Source of the DNA: Arbacia lixula
Lineage: Eukaryota > Echinodermata > Echinoidea > Arbacioida > Arbaciidae
Reading direction: 5' to 3'
Assembly (NCBI GenBank): GCA_963669155.1
Contig: OZ022597.1
Location: 12,153,946 to 12,217,945 of the forward strand
Length of the DNA stretch: 64,000 bases
This document shows positions 23,460 to 35,628 of this stretch, one piece after another. The notes under the pieces were generated by a model that did not search any database, was not told the DNA's origin, and was given only the letters and a program-made list of their open reading frames with translations. Numbering within the stretch: the first letter of the stretch is position 1; every line of letters begins with the position of its first letter. Both the position numbers and the translations under genes were made by a program.

Positions 23460-26400
23460 TGGTATGACTGGATTGATAGACAATGCCGGAAGCGCTCTGA
23501 CTGGATCCACATGAAAGATACATGACTTTTATGATAGTGTTGGTGACACAGACAAATTCCATCAGGAGCATTACTCGGGAGAGACAAATTTTATTTAATG
23601 AAATCAATGCAGCAATGAGATAAAGTACGCTGTGAAAAAAAGAACAACACAAGGAATTTTCTTCGTGACACTTCCACACGTGATGAGCCTGTATTGCACA
23701 ACTTCTTCACTAGACATATTGCGTTCGTTTTAAAGTTCGTACGTGGGCGTTAGCCAAGAGATGCACGCAATCACGATGACGTCATCTATTGATACATTGC
23801 TGCTTGCTGTTTAAAGGTATCAATAAATAAACGAAGTCTTAAACTACAAACAAATGGGGTATAAAGGAACGAAATTAGCTAAGAAGGTTTTTAAACAAGG
23901 AAATACATCAACAACATATGGATCCACTTTGAGTAATAATTCAGTAGGTTTTCATCTTGCCTCGTGAACTTATACGTGTACATGGCCCCAAGACGCCTCA
24001 TCGTCAGCCTCTAGTCACTCAAGCGATGTCCTAATATACAATGAAAGAAAAAGTCTACTCTTGGAATGCCAGAACGTACAGCTGTATTCGGATTGATATT
24101 CACTCTCATTGCACGAGTATTTTGTTAAACCATGACTGTTGTCTAACCAATTACATTATATTTTAGGTGTGCAAAATCATGAGCGTGAATGTTGTGAGGT
24201 AAAACGGACAATGCATAGTCACTTTTCCACTGTGACCTACATCCAGTTGTCCATCAACCCGGTTTCAACGACTGTACTTCAATGTATCATCCCATGACCT
24301 TTGAACACTTTGTGCGCCATTGAGTCTGGAGTCTGGCAGAGAATGGTTGAACTCTTTATGCAACATTGAGGCATTTTTCATGAAACTACCACCAGTACGT
24401 TCATAATGTTCATTGAAATGTGGAATAGTCGTGGTAAAGTGGTTGTGAACTGCGACTGCAGATATCAAGATCCAAGCTTCAAGCTCACATATGACACTTG
24501 TGTCCTTCAGCAAGATACTTTATCCGCATAGCTGCTCTCCTTCCAGGAGTATAAATGGGTACCTGGTAAGATATGATCTTCATATGATCTTGACACAGCA
24601 CCGATATCATACGATCAGCAAGGTGTACTCCCGGGGGTCGGTGGAGCTGGTCTCACATAATGTGTGCATTGTGGAAACGGGACAGATCCTTCACACCATC
24701 AAAAATAAAAACCATACAAGTAATTTTTGTACTTGTCATGAAGAAAATACATTGTATAACAAGTAACGCTATAAACGCTATAAAACCTGAATGCCATGAA
24801 TGTGTTACCCAGCAGGAACGTCCAAGTTCCAATACCACTAAAATGATGATCATGATGATCATCGTCATTAATCTTCAGGTCGTCGTCAACACCGCAATCA
24901 TCCTCATCATCACATCAATCGCCGTCCAAGCAATGGCACTTTCTTTGGTCTTCATCATAACTGCGTGCATCGATATTATTTTCACGACCATCGTCATCAT
25001 CATCATCATCATCATCATCATAATTGCCACCATACTCACCAGTAACAGCTTCCTTGTTCCTCCGTGGCGAACCGCGGACATCGTTGGCAGAACCCTCCAA
25101 GAAACAATACCACAAAAGCTGCAACCTGTAAGGCCCTCAAAACCATCCTTCCAAAGAACTTTCCACCTCTCTATCTCAACATCCACCTCAACCGGCCCGA
25201 TCAATGATTCCGCGCGATTTCGAAAAACAGGCATCAATTACAAACAGGAAAGACGAATCGTTGATATTAATGTGCGCTAATAAATACACTCATTCCCGCG
25301 CTCGGTTTCACCCAGCAATGTAATGCGAAAATTCCCACTTAGTCTCTCCATCTCTGAAAAAGCACCAGCCTAGAAAAAGCTAATTTTAGGTACATATGAA
25401 AGCGATATAGGGATTTTGGGTGACATGGGGTCTTGATGCGTAACATATGCTCCCCTAGCAACTTGATTTAGGTTTGAAACATTACGGTCATATTTTTAGA
25501 TTGATATATCGGATGACATCGCAAAGATGCGTGTTGATGGTTGGGGCAAGACGCCACCATGCGCACACCTGGAGTCTGTTCTCTACCTTGAAGACTAGCC
25601 AACGTGCGAGCCTCCCTTACCCCTTACGATTCACGGAGGCGTTTTGCATAGCTACCCCTCTGGTAACGAAACCTGCCCCCACGCCCTTAGGGACGGCGAG
25701 GGTTAAGTGGGCCGGATACTCCAGCTCTGGTGTAAAGTCGATAACCAGCACGAGAGAGCTAATCTCGGTTCATCGCAGCGGCTAAAAGCGGATAGGACTC
25801 GGATCCGTAGGATTGATGATTCATTACAAAAATCTGATCGAAAATATTTTTCCTTTTTGTTTTTACTTATACATTTTTAGGTCGTTTGTTGAACTCAAAA
25901 CTCGGACTTTTGTGAACTTTTCCTGACATTATGATATCACCATAGCAGCTAAACTTTTTTGTGACAGGGGAGATTTTATCTCCGTACCCCCCACGGAGGA
26001 ATGGTGACATTTATTTCTTGAAAAGGTGCGGTGGTTTCCTTTCACTGTTTCACTCTGTAGCCGTGCTGTTTTTAAAAAAGGCATTTATGAGTTTTAGGGC
26101 TATACGTATCATGATCAGCTATAAGCCATTCGTTACTGAGCCCCCTGCATCTGGTTTATTTCCACTCAAATGCTAAGCAGCGCGACCCCAGCGTAATTTG
26201 ATGTACTGGCAATAGACGACAAGATATTAATAATCTTCAAATTCCTTGTAGGAGGCAGTTTAGCCACACCCATTTGGTTACTGCATTTCCATGGTTCCAT
26301 GGTTCCATGGTGAAATTAGCATATTATTCACAATATCGTTTGTGATACAAGAGAATGAAAGAAAACACAATGTAGTGGACCTAGGTACACGATTAAACGA

Positions 26401-26551
26401 TGAAAGTGTGCATACCAATGTTTTTGAGGTCAGTAAAGATCATGGAGATATTTGTATGTTGATATCATTCAGCTGATTTGCACAATATGCATAATCATCC
26501 CTAAACGGCGGAAAAGCCAGAGAAAAATAAGGTTTTTCGTATGTTTTTGTG

Positions 26552-26582
<31 letters not shown>

Positions 26583-27014
26583 CATATTTTATATATTTTA
26601 TAACACTTAAACAAGAATATTTACACAAGTCACAAAACAAAAGACAAGACACAAGATTACACAAGACACAAGTGTTGTAAAATATGTAAATAAAAAAGTC
26701 ATCTTTCTACTCTTCCTTTTCAACAGTTATCCGAAATAATATAACCACATGGTATGACCGAAATTGTTTTTTTTTTTTTCGAAATAGTATTTATGAGTAC
26801 ACTCTCACCATGGAAACATTCAAAGAACATTGGTACCTTCTTTGTTATAAAGCAATAACCCTAAGCAATAAACAAAAAAAAAAGCTTATCACTCTCTATA
26901 GAAGCATAAGAATGTGTATTTCAGCATCCATTTCATATAATGTCGGCTTGACAATGCAGAGGACGCAGCAACAGAAGTTCAGCAATGGAAAACAAGAATC
27001 AAGGAACGAATAGA
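23460..27014. other. gene-free spacer
   Basis: No supported gene. Two abutting TTAA-family fragments lie at 24298-24385 (GTCTGGCAGAGAATGG, TTGAGGCATTTTTC). An (ATC)n run lies at 24995-25022, and 25540-25800 is locally GC-rich without a recognisable frame. A (TA)n run is at 26556-26577 and the second copy of the 75-bp dispersed repeat at 26724-26798. The 206-aa frame at 24660-25280 is low-complexity Ile/Thr through the ATC run. Confidence 0.5.
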
Positions 27015-27452
27015 TTTCAGGCCTAAGGACGTTAGGAAACATTTGTGGAACCTGCAGCCTGATAAAACCACTGGTCTTGATAAAATTCCTGAAATGCAAA
27101 ACTAGCAAGACCACTTTTTCAGCATGTTGTTTGAGCTCTGCTTCCATCATGATGTTTTCTCGAGCCATTGAAAGACTACATTTCTCATCGCTATTCATCA
27201 GAGGGACTTCAAAATCGAATCCATATATGTACCGCTCCCCCCCCCCCCCTTCTTATCTATCTGCTTTGTATCAACGGTAATGGAGGGTATCGTACAGAAC
27301 CAACTTCAGTTATATTTCAGACCATACCATAGCGAAGGAGACATCATGAACATCCTCACCCAAAACTGGTCAGATTCTATGGACAATGGTAACAGGGGAC
27401 ACTTGATTTGATTGCCCATGTCATCAAAGGAGCTTTTACAAAAATGTTGTAG
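27015..27452 (+). pseudogene. decayed non-LTR reverse transcriptase fragment
   Basis: Read across frame changes and stops, the plus strand gives an ordered series of reverse-transcriptase landmarks. These are PDKTTGLDKIP (27058-27090), an ELCFHHDVFSSH-stop-K segment (27130-27180) where the family has W at the stop, MEGIVQNQLQ (27282-27311), and LIAHVIKGAF (27406-27438), which resembles the motif A context LIALDIKGAFD. At least three frame breaks and several stops show it is dead. It looks different from the element at 38236, whose motif A reads LLDLSAAFD, so a different non-LTR lineage is likely. The call rests on motif order, not on an alignment. Confidence 0.65.
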
Positions 27453-27459
27453 AACCAGT

Positions 27460-27745
27460 ATAAACATGTACCATGGTAACCATTGTATTAACGTGTTATT
27501 TTGATGGTAAATCGATTGTACCATTGGTAACTGTGTTTTTACATGGCAAAGATGCTAATACTATGGTAATACCATGGTAGAACGATGACACTTTAAGTGA
27601 GTACCATAATTTTTAGTGCATGTATGGTGCAACCATGTTTGTACTGATGGTACTGATAACTCTACAACGATGGTACTGGGACTATGATAGTGGTGCCATT
27701 TTATTTTGCATGGTACAACTGGTTCTTCCGTGGTATCGATGGTAT
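27460..27745. repeat. degenerate ACCATGGTA-type repeat cluster
   Basis: About ten TGGTA(A/C/T) motifs in under 300 bp, several within the palindrome ACCATGGTA. Spacing is irregular (17-45 bp), so this is an old, decayed minisatellite rather than a clean array. Confidence 0.6.
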
Positions 27746-28227
27746 TTCACCAATATGGATGGAAATACTTGCTAGTGAATTGTATGTGTTAGGCCTCTAA
27801 TAAGTAAATATCATGTTGCCTAAACTGCATTATCCAAGCTTTTTGCTATTTGTGATAGGGATGGAAAACAAAAAAAATTAAGTGGAGTTAATAAAAAACG
27901 TACAAAGAAAGACAAAACAGGAAAGGTTTCATGATGGTTGTTTATTGTCATTATGGACAAGATAACAACAAATCAAATTGATTTTAAAAAAAAAAGATTA
28001 CGCGATGGTTGCCAGGCGTTCAGGTGTCGTGACTTGGGGCCAAATCGATGACCTTTTACCGACTACCATTAGTGCCCTTCTGATATGGCGATCTCGGCCC
28101 AAAGCCTGTTGCTCCGTTATTTCGGAGCTCTATCCCCAAGGGGCCCTGACCCTTTGAGGAAGAAACAATGCCTAACCAAATCACACGGTGCCAAAACGTT
28201 AAATGCCTTGAACCTTTATTGGAGTCA

Positions 28228-28452
28228 AACGACGATTCGAACCCGTGAGAGGCACGAGTGTAAAAAGCACCTCCGCCGTATTCGACCTCTCGGCCATTAG
28301 CGTCGGTGCTGATGCTGGGGGATTTATACGTATACACTATAATTCCAAATCAACAGAAGAAAAGTTAAAGACCTTGATGCGCCTGGACTCGGGCTCGAAC
28401 TCACGACCTTCCCGTTCTAAGTCGGACGCTCTACCGACTGAGCCAGTGAGGT
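28228..28452 (-). mobile_element. SINE-like unit with two tRNA-like segments
   Basis: On the minus strand 28452-28381 has a perfect Pol III A box (TGGCTCAGTCGG) and a B box (AGTTCGAGCC), spaced as in a tRNA and ending in CCAGGC. A second segment at 28304-28228 has A-box-like TGGCCGAGAGG and B-box GGTTCGAATC, similar to Leu/Ser tRNAs. In both, the T stem and (in the first) the anticodon stem have too many mismatches for a working tRNA. Two decayed tRNA-like units in tandem suggest a dimeric tRNA-derived SINE. The 3' limit is uncertain and may extend toward 28000. Confidence 0.55.
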
Positions 28453-29424
28453 ACAATAACGGAAAATGTTTTAAAGTTTTTAGGCATGGGAAAGTTACAT
28501 AATCCTCGCACCGATAGTGCGGAGCTCGATAATATGGCTGAGTAATTTTCTACACTCATTTAATCGGTCGCATGCTAGATTCACCAATGATGTTAAAAGA
28601 AATGGATATCATTCCTTTGAACGAGCTTTGTTGCCGCCACTCATTATCCATGACTGGCAGCTGCTCTTAACAATACAATGCGTACGCGATTGTGTAATGT
28701 CCATCTGGATTTTACAATAGCTCGAGTTAATTCCTAACTTCGTTACAAAACTACCAACTCATCAGCGAAGGCTGAAATGTATGCATGGTTAGGAATAAAC
28801 CTGACCTATTGAAAAATCCAGGTGGACATAATGCAGTTGCGTATGCGTTGTATTTTTAAGAAAAGCTTCCAGTCATAAATATTGAGAAGCGGAACCAAAG
28901 CTCGTTTTAAGGGATGAATATCCATTTCTTTAAACATCCATGGTTCGTCGCATGATACACAACGCGCGGTGCAACCGAAAAAGTTGTCGTACCTATCTAC
29001 GTGCGTTTAACATGTTTAAGCACACACACAGAATACATTTTTTTTTTCAGAATGGCCTTTGTACATCAGACATCTGAACCCACAACTTCGTTTCGTCTAG
29101 AAGCATCATGTATTTATCAATGACCCTGTGATGACCGGTTGCTAGTGGGTTGACAGGTGTGATTAACAACGCCCATTTGTATGTTCTGAATGATTTTTCT
29201 GATACACACAAATTTTCAGATCCAAGAACATGTACTCACAGATATACGCACAAAACCATGGTACACACAGATTCATGCCCGTATGTATTGAAAAGTATTT
29301 AGAATTCTGATGTGTAGATTAAAGATGGTTAACGACGTTGTATTATACGACAATGAAAGGTGGATGTTAGAATGTTGCTTATATGTTGCATAGATGCCAT
29401 AGTGCAGAGCTATTGAATATGCCG

Positions 29425-29896
29425 CTTTCACAATGTATTCACAACGTTATCCCCAACTGCGTAGAAACGCGCTATACTATTCACCTTTATCTAGTTGCTG
29501 CTACTTTGACAAACCTCGGACAAAGCTGGGGTTACGATCAGTAACGTATTGTTCGAAAGACATGCATAGAATGTACATACATAACGTACATGGCCTATAA
29601 ACCAGTTCGTAATTACACCATGGTGGACAATCCACTAAATAAATACTAGTAGGCTGTTGACTGGGATTTTTTCATGAAGATGCGTTAGATGATGGCTGAA
29701 AAGACTTTTTACAGTGTGCCCGGAACAACAATATAAGCAGGTGCACATGGTGAAATGTTCTTTCACTACATTCTCAGCACTAAATAGCTGTTGCCTTATC
29801 TGGATGTTAATAATTTGAAATGTGGTTGACTATCTAATGAATTTTAATTTTTTTCACTTTAAGTAGTGTCTTTAGCCTGAATTCATTCTACCAGCA
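29425..29896 (+). repeat. dispersed repeat D, longest copy
   Basis: The 3' part (29603-29896) matches 34876-35160 in the same orientation (CAGTTCGTAATTACACCATG, GACTGGGATTTTTT, GTTCTTTCACTAC, GACTATCTAATGAATT, TTCTACCAGCA). The 5' part (about 29425-29595) matches 42155-42375 (CGCAATATATTCACA-like, GTA(A/T)(C/T)GTATTGTT, ACATACATAACG). Together they define one family of at least 470 bp with complementary fragments. No coding frame. Confidence 0.65.
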
Positions 29897-29936
29897 TGTA
29901 TTAATATATTAACACCCCCCCCCCACACACACACAC

Positions 29937-29995
29937 ATAGTACAGATATATATATATATTTGTATATATATTTATATATATAAATATCTGTACTA
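29937..29995. repeat. AT palindrome capped by TAGTACAGATAT
   Basis: Perfect 12-nt terminal inverted repeats (TAGTACAGATAT and ATATCTGTACTA) enclose TA-rich DNA, giving a 59-bp potential cruciform. A C-run and CA-run sit just upstream (29913-29936), and CT/C runs downstream to 30180. Confidence 0.8.
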
Positions 29996-30084
29996 TCCCT
30001 CTATCGCCATATATACCTGTCGACTAAGCTAGTTGGGATGAGAGGCCGTATGTCCCTGTCATGTGTGTAGTTCTACGACTTCTA

Positions 30085-30115
<31 letters not shown>

Positions 30116-30837
30116 CCTCATACCCCCTCCCCCCCCCCCCACCCCTTCCCCATCTCTCTCTCCCTCTCTATTATCTCTCTACCTGACGACTAGACTAATA
30201 GGGATGAGGGGTCGCATGCTCCGGTCATGCCTGTAATTCTAGCACCTCCTTGAGCTATTTTCATCCACGATCACCCCACCACGACCACGTGCCCGTCTAT
30301 AAATACGTATTAATCCTCTCATTACCGTTAACTCTGGAGTGTGTTTAAAAAATAGTCTTTTCACCTACCGTTACTGAAAGAATTAACTGGAATGGTGTCT
30401 TCCGCACCTAGGTGAAAAGGGCGGGGTTTTTAATCAAAATAGTCGAACAGTACATTTTAACAACGCCCCATGTTTTGAGTTCTTTACTTACAAAAGCATG
30501 AAGAACGTAGAACATCTCTTTTTTCGAGTTGGTTTATATTTTGCTCAAAAAATGATGGTTCTATTACAGTCTTTATTTAAAGTTAGCACCTACTGTAGGA
30601 AAATCATACATTTATGTATCAAATTGTCCCCAATATCAATGTCATGTTTTAATTCAGTATTCAGTCTTCTTCCGAAAAAGAAAATAACGTGTATTAGGAT
30701 TGCTGTTCTCGGCATGTTACCATGACTTTGACATGCTTACTCTATTGTTAGTACCGCTATGTGTATCACATCATGCCCAAAGTCATTTATATCTGCACAA
30801 AGTTTGGCCAAGTCGGTTCGAATTTGACAATTCATAA

Positions 30838-30948
30838 ATCTGTTATCCTTTGACGGTTTTTTTTTTGTCAAACATTGACTTAATTCTTTCTTTCATGGTT
30901 CTTCTCTGATTAAAAACAAGTTAGCGTCAAGGTGGACGGTCCCTCTAA
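30838..30948. mobile_element. MITE family P2, right-end fragment
   Basis: TGTTATCCTTTGACGG, GTCAAACATTGACTTAA and a diverged GGACGGTCCCTCTAAAA end follow the order of the P2 right arm. Strongly diverged. Confidence 0.5.
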
Positions 30949-31160
30949 AAACAGTTTGTCTGAATGAAAAACGTTTGTTGTTTGTTTATTTCCGTCAACC
31001 TTGAGACTATGACAGACTAAAAACAGTTTGTCGGAATAAAAAAGGTTTGCTGTTTGTTTATTTTCGTCCACCTTGAGACTATGACGGACTAAAAACAGTT
31101 TGTCTGAATATAAAACGTTTGCTGTTTGTTTATTTCCGTCCACCTTGAGACTATGACAGC
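30945..31160 (-). repeat. three 72-bp tandem units
   Basis: The anchor CTAAAAACAGTTTGTC recurs at 30945, 31017 and 31089, an exact 72-bp period. Because 72 is divisible by three, the minus strand stays open through three 24-residue units (core HSLKVDGNKQTANV, then SDKLFLV) inside a 128-codon frame (30910-31296). Nothing else supports translation: there is no known domain, and the flanking residues are unremarkable. Treated as a minisatellite. Confidence 0.8.
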
Positions 31161-31809
31161 TCCTTGAACACAGGTCGTACCAGCCCTGTGAGGAGAGTAA
31201 TGTACCCATATGCGCCCCAGACTCAAACATGTCAACAGGGAGGGGGCGGGAGACGGGTTCGTCGAGAGGTGTGGGGGATCGTAAAAACAGTAACATTCAA
31301 AGGTAAATAACAAATCGTTTTTTCTGAAAGCATAACAATGACAGAAAAAAAGGGGATTGTTGTTAACAGAAGTACATTTATCTACATAAAAACATAAACA
31401 AGAAGACAGTGTAAAGGGAGGGGGTGAATTACATTAATATAAAAAGTAAATCAGCCATTTATTTGCATAAAAACAGAACAGTCAAATGTGTGTGTGCGTG
31501 TGTGAGGTGGGTGGAGGGATCGTACATAACAGTAATAACAACATTGAATTAAAACAGAACATCAAGTAAGGGGAAGGGGCGTAGGTCGTAAATAGCGATA
31601 AATAATATACAGCACAATAAAAGAAACAAATGTGTAAAATTCATGGTACAAAAAGACACAAGAAAGACACAAAAGAGTCCCCCTTACCCCAAAACCTTTG
31701 TTTAAAAGGTTTCTCGCTGTCGGTTATGACTTGTATTGGAAGTCCATGTTTTAAGATCTACAGCAGAAGTAGAAGTAAAAGCAATTATATAATTATTATT
31801 TTGTTTATC

Positions 31810-32089
31810 ATTAGTAGTAGTAGTAGTAGTAGTGAAACTAGTAGTGTTAGAAATACCAACAGTGCTAGCAGAAAAAGCAGTAGCAATAATAGTATACTAG
31901 CATTAATGGTAGTCGTAGTAGTAGGAAGTAGTAGTTATATTATTATTATTATCATCATTATTATTATTATCATTATTATTATTATTATTAGTAGTAGTAG
32001 TAGTAGTAGTAGTAGTATACTAAGTAGTAGTAATAGTAGCAGAGTAGAGATAGGAGTAGTAGTAATCGTAGTAGCAGCAGTATAGTAAC

Positions 32090-32144
<55 letters not shown>

Positions 32145-32168
32145 ATAGTAGTAGAAGTAGAAGTAGTA

Positions 32169-32213
<45 letters not shown>

Positions 32214-32270
32214 ATATTAGTAGTAGTAGAAGTAGAAGTAGTAGTAGAAGTAGTAGTAGTAGTAGTAGAA

Positions 32271-32333
<63 letters not shown>

Positions 32334-32336
32334 ACC
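31810..32336. repeat. GTA / ATT triplet array
   Basis: GTA runs (31811-31836, 31990-32017, 32090-32336) alternate with an ATT/ATC run (31936-31989), with AAG and CAG variants. Poly-Thr, poly-Leu and poly-Tyr frames on the minus strand are artefacts. Confidence 0.95.
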
Positions 32337-33432
32337 GTAGAGGGGCATCCCCCCCTCCCCGCCCAGCCCGCACTTGTCAACCGTGATGCCCAATAAATGT
32401 GTTTCCATTCACATATATCTTCATAATGAGCGCATTTCGGGTTGGATTGGAGTAAGAACATATTACGTAACACAAGGAGAGCCCCATGATGTCTAATTAA
32501 TCCTGGACACTCCCTGACAATGCTGACCACGATGACCATGGTGGCCAACTCGGAAGTGCGCTTGGTCATCATCAATGGCGATCTATGGCGATCAACATTG
32601 TCCTTTCACCAGTGATATCTAAACTGCAACGGAAAATCTAACCGTGTACAACGTGGTTTCCATACGAAACCACATTCCCCCTTTTTTATTAGACTTTAAG
32701 TAATTTCTTGGATATCATTACAAATTCTTCACATGTTTTACATATTTATCAATTTAGTCTCGATAAAAGCATCGTATCGAAATGTAATCGTAAATGTTAT
32801 CACCAAAATGTATTCCGAAATAACAAATTATGCTTCTGAATTTGAAAATTATACAAAGACGACCAAGTCAATTCAATTTACTATAAGCCCCCTTGCAATG
32901 ACGCAATAATAACGCGGATGTTGTACAATTGGATACGTCAACATATGTAAGCATGTATTATTTATTTACCTATTTATTCATTCATTCATGTCAAATAACA
33001 CAGTGCACGGTAGACCTATTCAGCTATAAAACTGCTTTACAAGGGCGCCCTGCACTTGAACATTCAAACAAACCCTACCAACAAACGTATGGAACAAAAC
33101 AATATAACAAATAATGCATCAACAAAATGTTCAAACAAAACAGAACAAACACGTTCGAATACATAATTTATATTAAACAATGCAGTTTATAAGCCCCCCC
33201 CCCTTTCCTCCTCCCCACCCCACCCTAGCCCTTAACCAAGTCCGATAGTCGTTAGAGTGTTAAGGGTTAACATAATACTATACTAGGCACCAGTGATAAC
33301 GACATTGATGTACAATGTGAAAGACAGAAGACAAGCAACATGATTAATTACTTGACATATGACAAAGCTAATGGCATGTGAAGGATGAACTGCACACTCT
33401 CAAAACGAAAATCATTGTTCGTCATTGAAGTG
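32337..33432. other. gene-free stretch
   Basis: AT-rich sequence, no supported gene or repeat family apart from a short C-run at 33194-33205. Confidence 0.5.
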
Positions 33433-33594
33433 TGCCGTATGACCGTGATGACGGTGTAGGGCGGCTGGTGATGACGGTGTAGGGCGGCTGGTGATGACGG
33501 TGTGAGGCGACTGGTGATGACGGTGATGAGCGGCTGGTGATGACGGTGTGGGGCAATGGGGATGACGGCGTGGGGTGATGGTGATGACAGATCA
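33433..33594. repeat. ~23-bp G-rich minisatellite
   Basis: About six or seven units of the type GGTGATGACGGTGTAGGGCG. The first two are identical and later units drift (GATGAGCGG, GGGGCAATGG). It is a direct tandem repeat without spacers, so it is not a CRISPR array. Confidence 0.85.
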
Positions 33595-34256
33595 AACGAG
33601 TGTCAACTAAGGATGAATATTGCGTGATTCTTGTCAGACCGACCATGTTCATCCTTCCGTTTCACCTTTCGTATGACATTCGTGCGGTCTCCCAAGCTCC
33701 TCAAGAATTGCCGAAACATGAGTGTGTCACTCGTTTTTATCTGTCATGTTTTCCTCCGGCATTATGTTGAGAAAATTAAATATATCCTTAAGGTATGACA
33801 GAACTCATAATTGCTTTCCTGATTTGCGTTCTTGATTTTGTTTCTGAAATTGAGTTTCCTGAGGTATAATTGAATTGATATGTACTTCCTCCAGTCATTT
33901 TTGTCCTCCAAACTGTGTGTTTTATAGTCGTATGTATGACATAACAATATGTTATATAACATAACTTCTCTACGCACTTTACGATATCAGAGTTGCAGGA
34001 ATATCATTACTAATAAACAATTACTCACTATAAAGAAAAGACAACAAAATATCATCTACAACTTTGATAACTGCCAATTGTATATTCACTCCATAGAAAA
34101 AAAAAATAATAAAACAGATCAGACGTCAAAGAAGTCTGATATAGCAATGTTTTCGGTTCACACAGTGAAATGGGAAGAGGGCTTAGTTTTTTGTTTGTTA
34201 CCAGACGAAGTCGTATGCAGGACCTATTGTACTCATGCAAGCCACATCCTAGATCA

Positions 34257-34477
34257 TTAGTCTAGGTACTAGGCCGCCGTGAGGTGCATGGACACAACCC
34301 AGTCTTTTAACAACTACGCCTGGTAACACAGACTATGCCCCAATCCCATCCTCGCTCCTTAGAGGGGAAGAAGCCAAAAGAGCCATGATGTAATTAGGGC
34401 GTAGTCTGTGTTACTAGACGTAGTTGTTAACAGACTGGGCTGCGTCCATGCATCTCACAGGCTTATATCTAGGCTAT
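34257..34477. mobile_element. palindromic MITE, family P1, copy 4
   Basis: Starts TTAGTCTAGGTACTAGGC and ends CTAGGCTAT, with the full pair of arms (ACAACTACGCCTGGTAACAC on the left, mirrored on the right). The flanking octamers CTAGATCA and CTAGAACC match at 6 of 8 positions, compatible with an aged target duplication. Confidence 0.8.
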
Positions 34478-34875
34478 CTAGAACCTAAGCTAAGTCTGAT
34501 ATGGATGGGGGAGTGTTTTTTATCATCCGCACTCACTCCGGCTCCTAACGATTAAAACATGTTGCGAATTATTCAGAGGAAATGTCGATCAAAGTGATGT
34601 GATTGTGATCGACTCACCGCTCGATGACTAAGCGTGAAAGTGAATGTGGTTCTTAAGTCTTCTTGTGTCACGTTTGACTCTATGTACTAGTCTTACAAGC
34701 AATTCCCATAGAGCAGTTGTTCATTTGGCACATAAAGGATTAAATGCAAATACACCACTAGGCACCTGTAGTGTATTTATATCGATTCCATTTCAGGCAT
34801 TCCCATATGATATTGTTAAGCCTCTGTGTGCCGGACATGATGGTGCTCTATGGTACACGGGCGCATTAAAGATGA

Positions 34876-35160
34876 CAGTTCGTAATTACACCATGGTGGG
34901 ACAATCCACTGAATAACTACTACTAGACTGCTGACTGGGATTTTTTTTCATGAAGCTGTGTTAAATGATTGATGTAAAGACATTTTGTGCCCGTAACAAC
35001 AATAAAAGCAGATGCACATGGTGGAATGTTCTTTCACTACCGTCTCACAGCTGAATAGCTGTTGCTATATTTGCATGATAATAAATTGAACTGTGGTCGA
35101 CTATCTAATGAATTCCCATTTTACTCCGTAAAATTGACCTGAGGTCATTTTCTACCAGCA
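34876..35160 (+). repeat. dispersed repeat D, 3' fragment
   Basis: Direct copy of 29603-29896, with small indels and scattered substitutions; for example TACACCATGGTGGGACAATC here against a one-base-shorter version there. Confidence 0.75.
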
Positions 35161-35392
35161 ATAATCTGTTCATGCGCAAATTGCAATTACGAAGTGGCTT
35201 ACACATAAATGGCACATAATGAATTAATACAATTTTTAGTTCATCTTGATCGATTTAGCCACTTTTGATGTATGCTATGCAAAAATGTGCCTAATGTTTC
35301 TATATGTTAACCCTCCCTATGCCAGATAAAATGTTGCTCAATGTCACATGTATCCACTATTGATAATAAAATGCACAGCTTTGAACCTTCTA

Positions 35393-35602
35393 TGAATAAA
35401 CATACTTTGAATTTGAATGAAAATATTATTTAGAAAATGTATATTACAATGATAGAACGTCACGATACATGATACAGACTTAACTGCTTAAAAAAGCAGA
35501 TATCTCGATACACCAAGATATTAGTTTGGAAAATATGGGCCTCCGATGTTTGGAATTGACACCACGTTTGTCGTAACCTTGATGGTTACCCTGGAAATTA
35601 TC
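35393..35602 (+). repeat. 210-bp inverted-repeat partner, left copy
   Basis: The reverse complement lies at 41031-41242. Shared blocks include ATGGGCCTCCGATGTTTGGA, GACACCACGTTTGTCG and AACCTTGATGGTTACCCTGG. Similarity stops at 35602, exactly where a TTAA-family short element begins (TCAACTCTTTGAGCGCC). The other copy reads straight through this point with an intact TTAA at 41029-41032. Confidence 0.8.
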
Positions 35603-35628
35603 AACTCTTTGAGCGCCACGTGTTACTT

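Noticed and set aside
24660-25280. 206-codon frame on the plus strand
   Set aside because: Long because of ATC/ATT runs (poly-Ile); the minus-strand partner is poly-Met/Asp. No domain or conserved block recognisable.
28381-28452. A functional tRNA on the minus strand
   Set aside because: A and B boxes are good, but the T stem pairs at only about two of five positions and the anticodon stem has two mismatches. A SINE head is the better explanation.
33433-33594. CRISPR-like array
   Set aside because: Units of about 23 bp are directly adjacent with no spacers and drift in sequence; the window is animal DNA.
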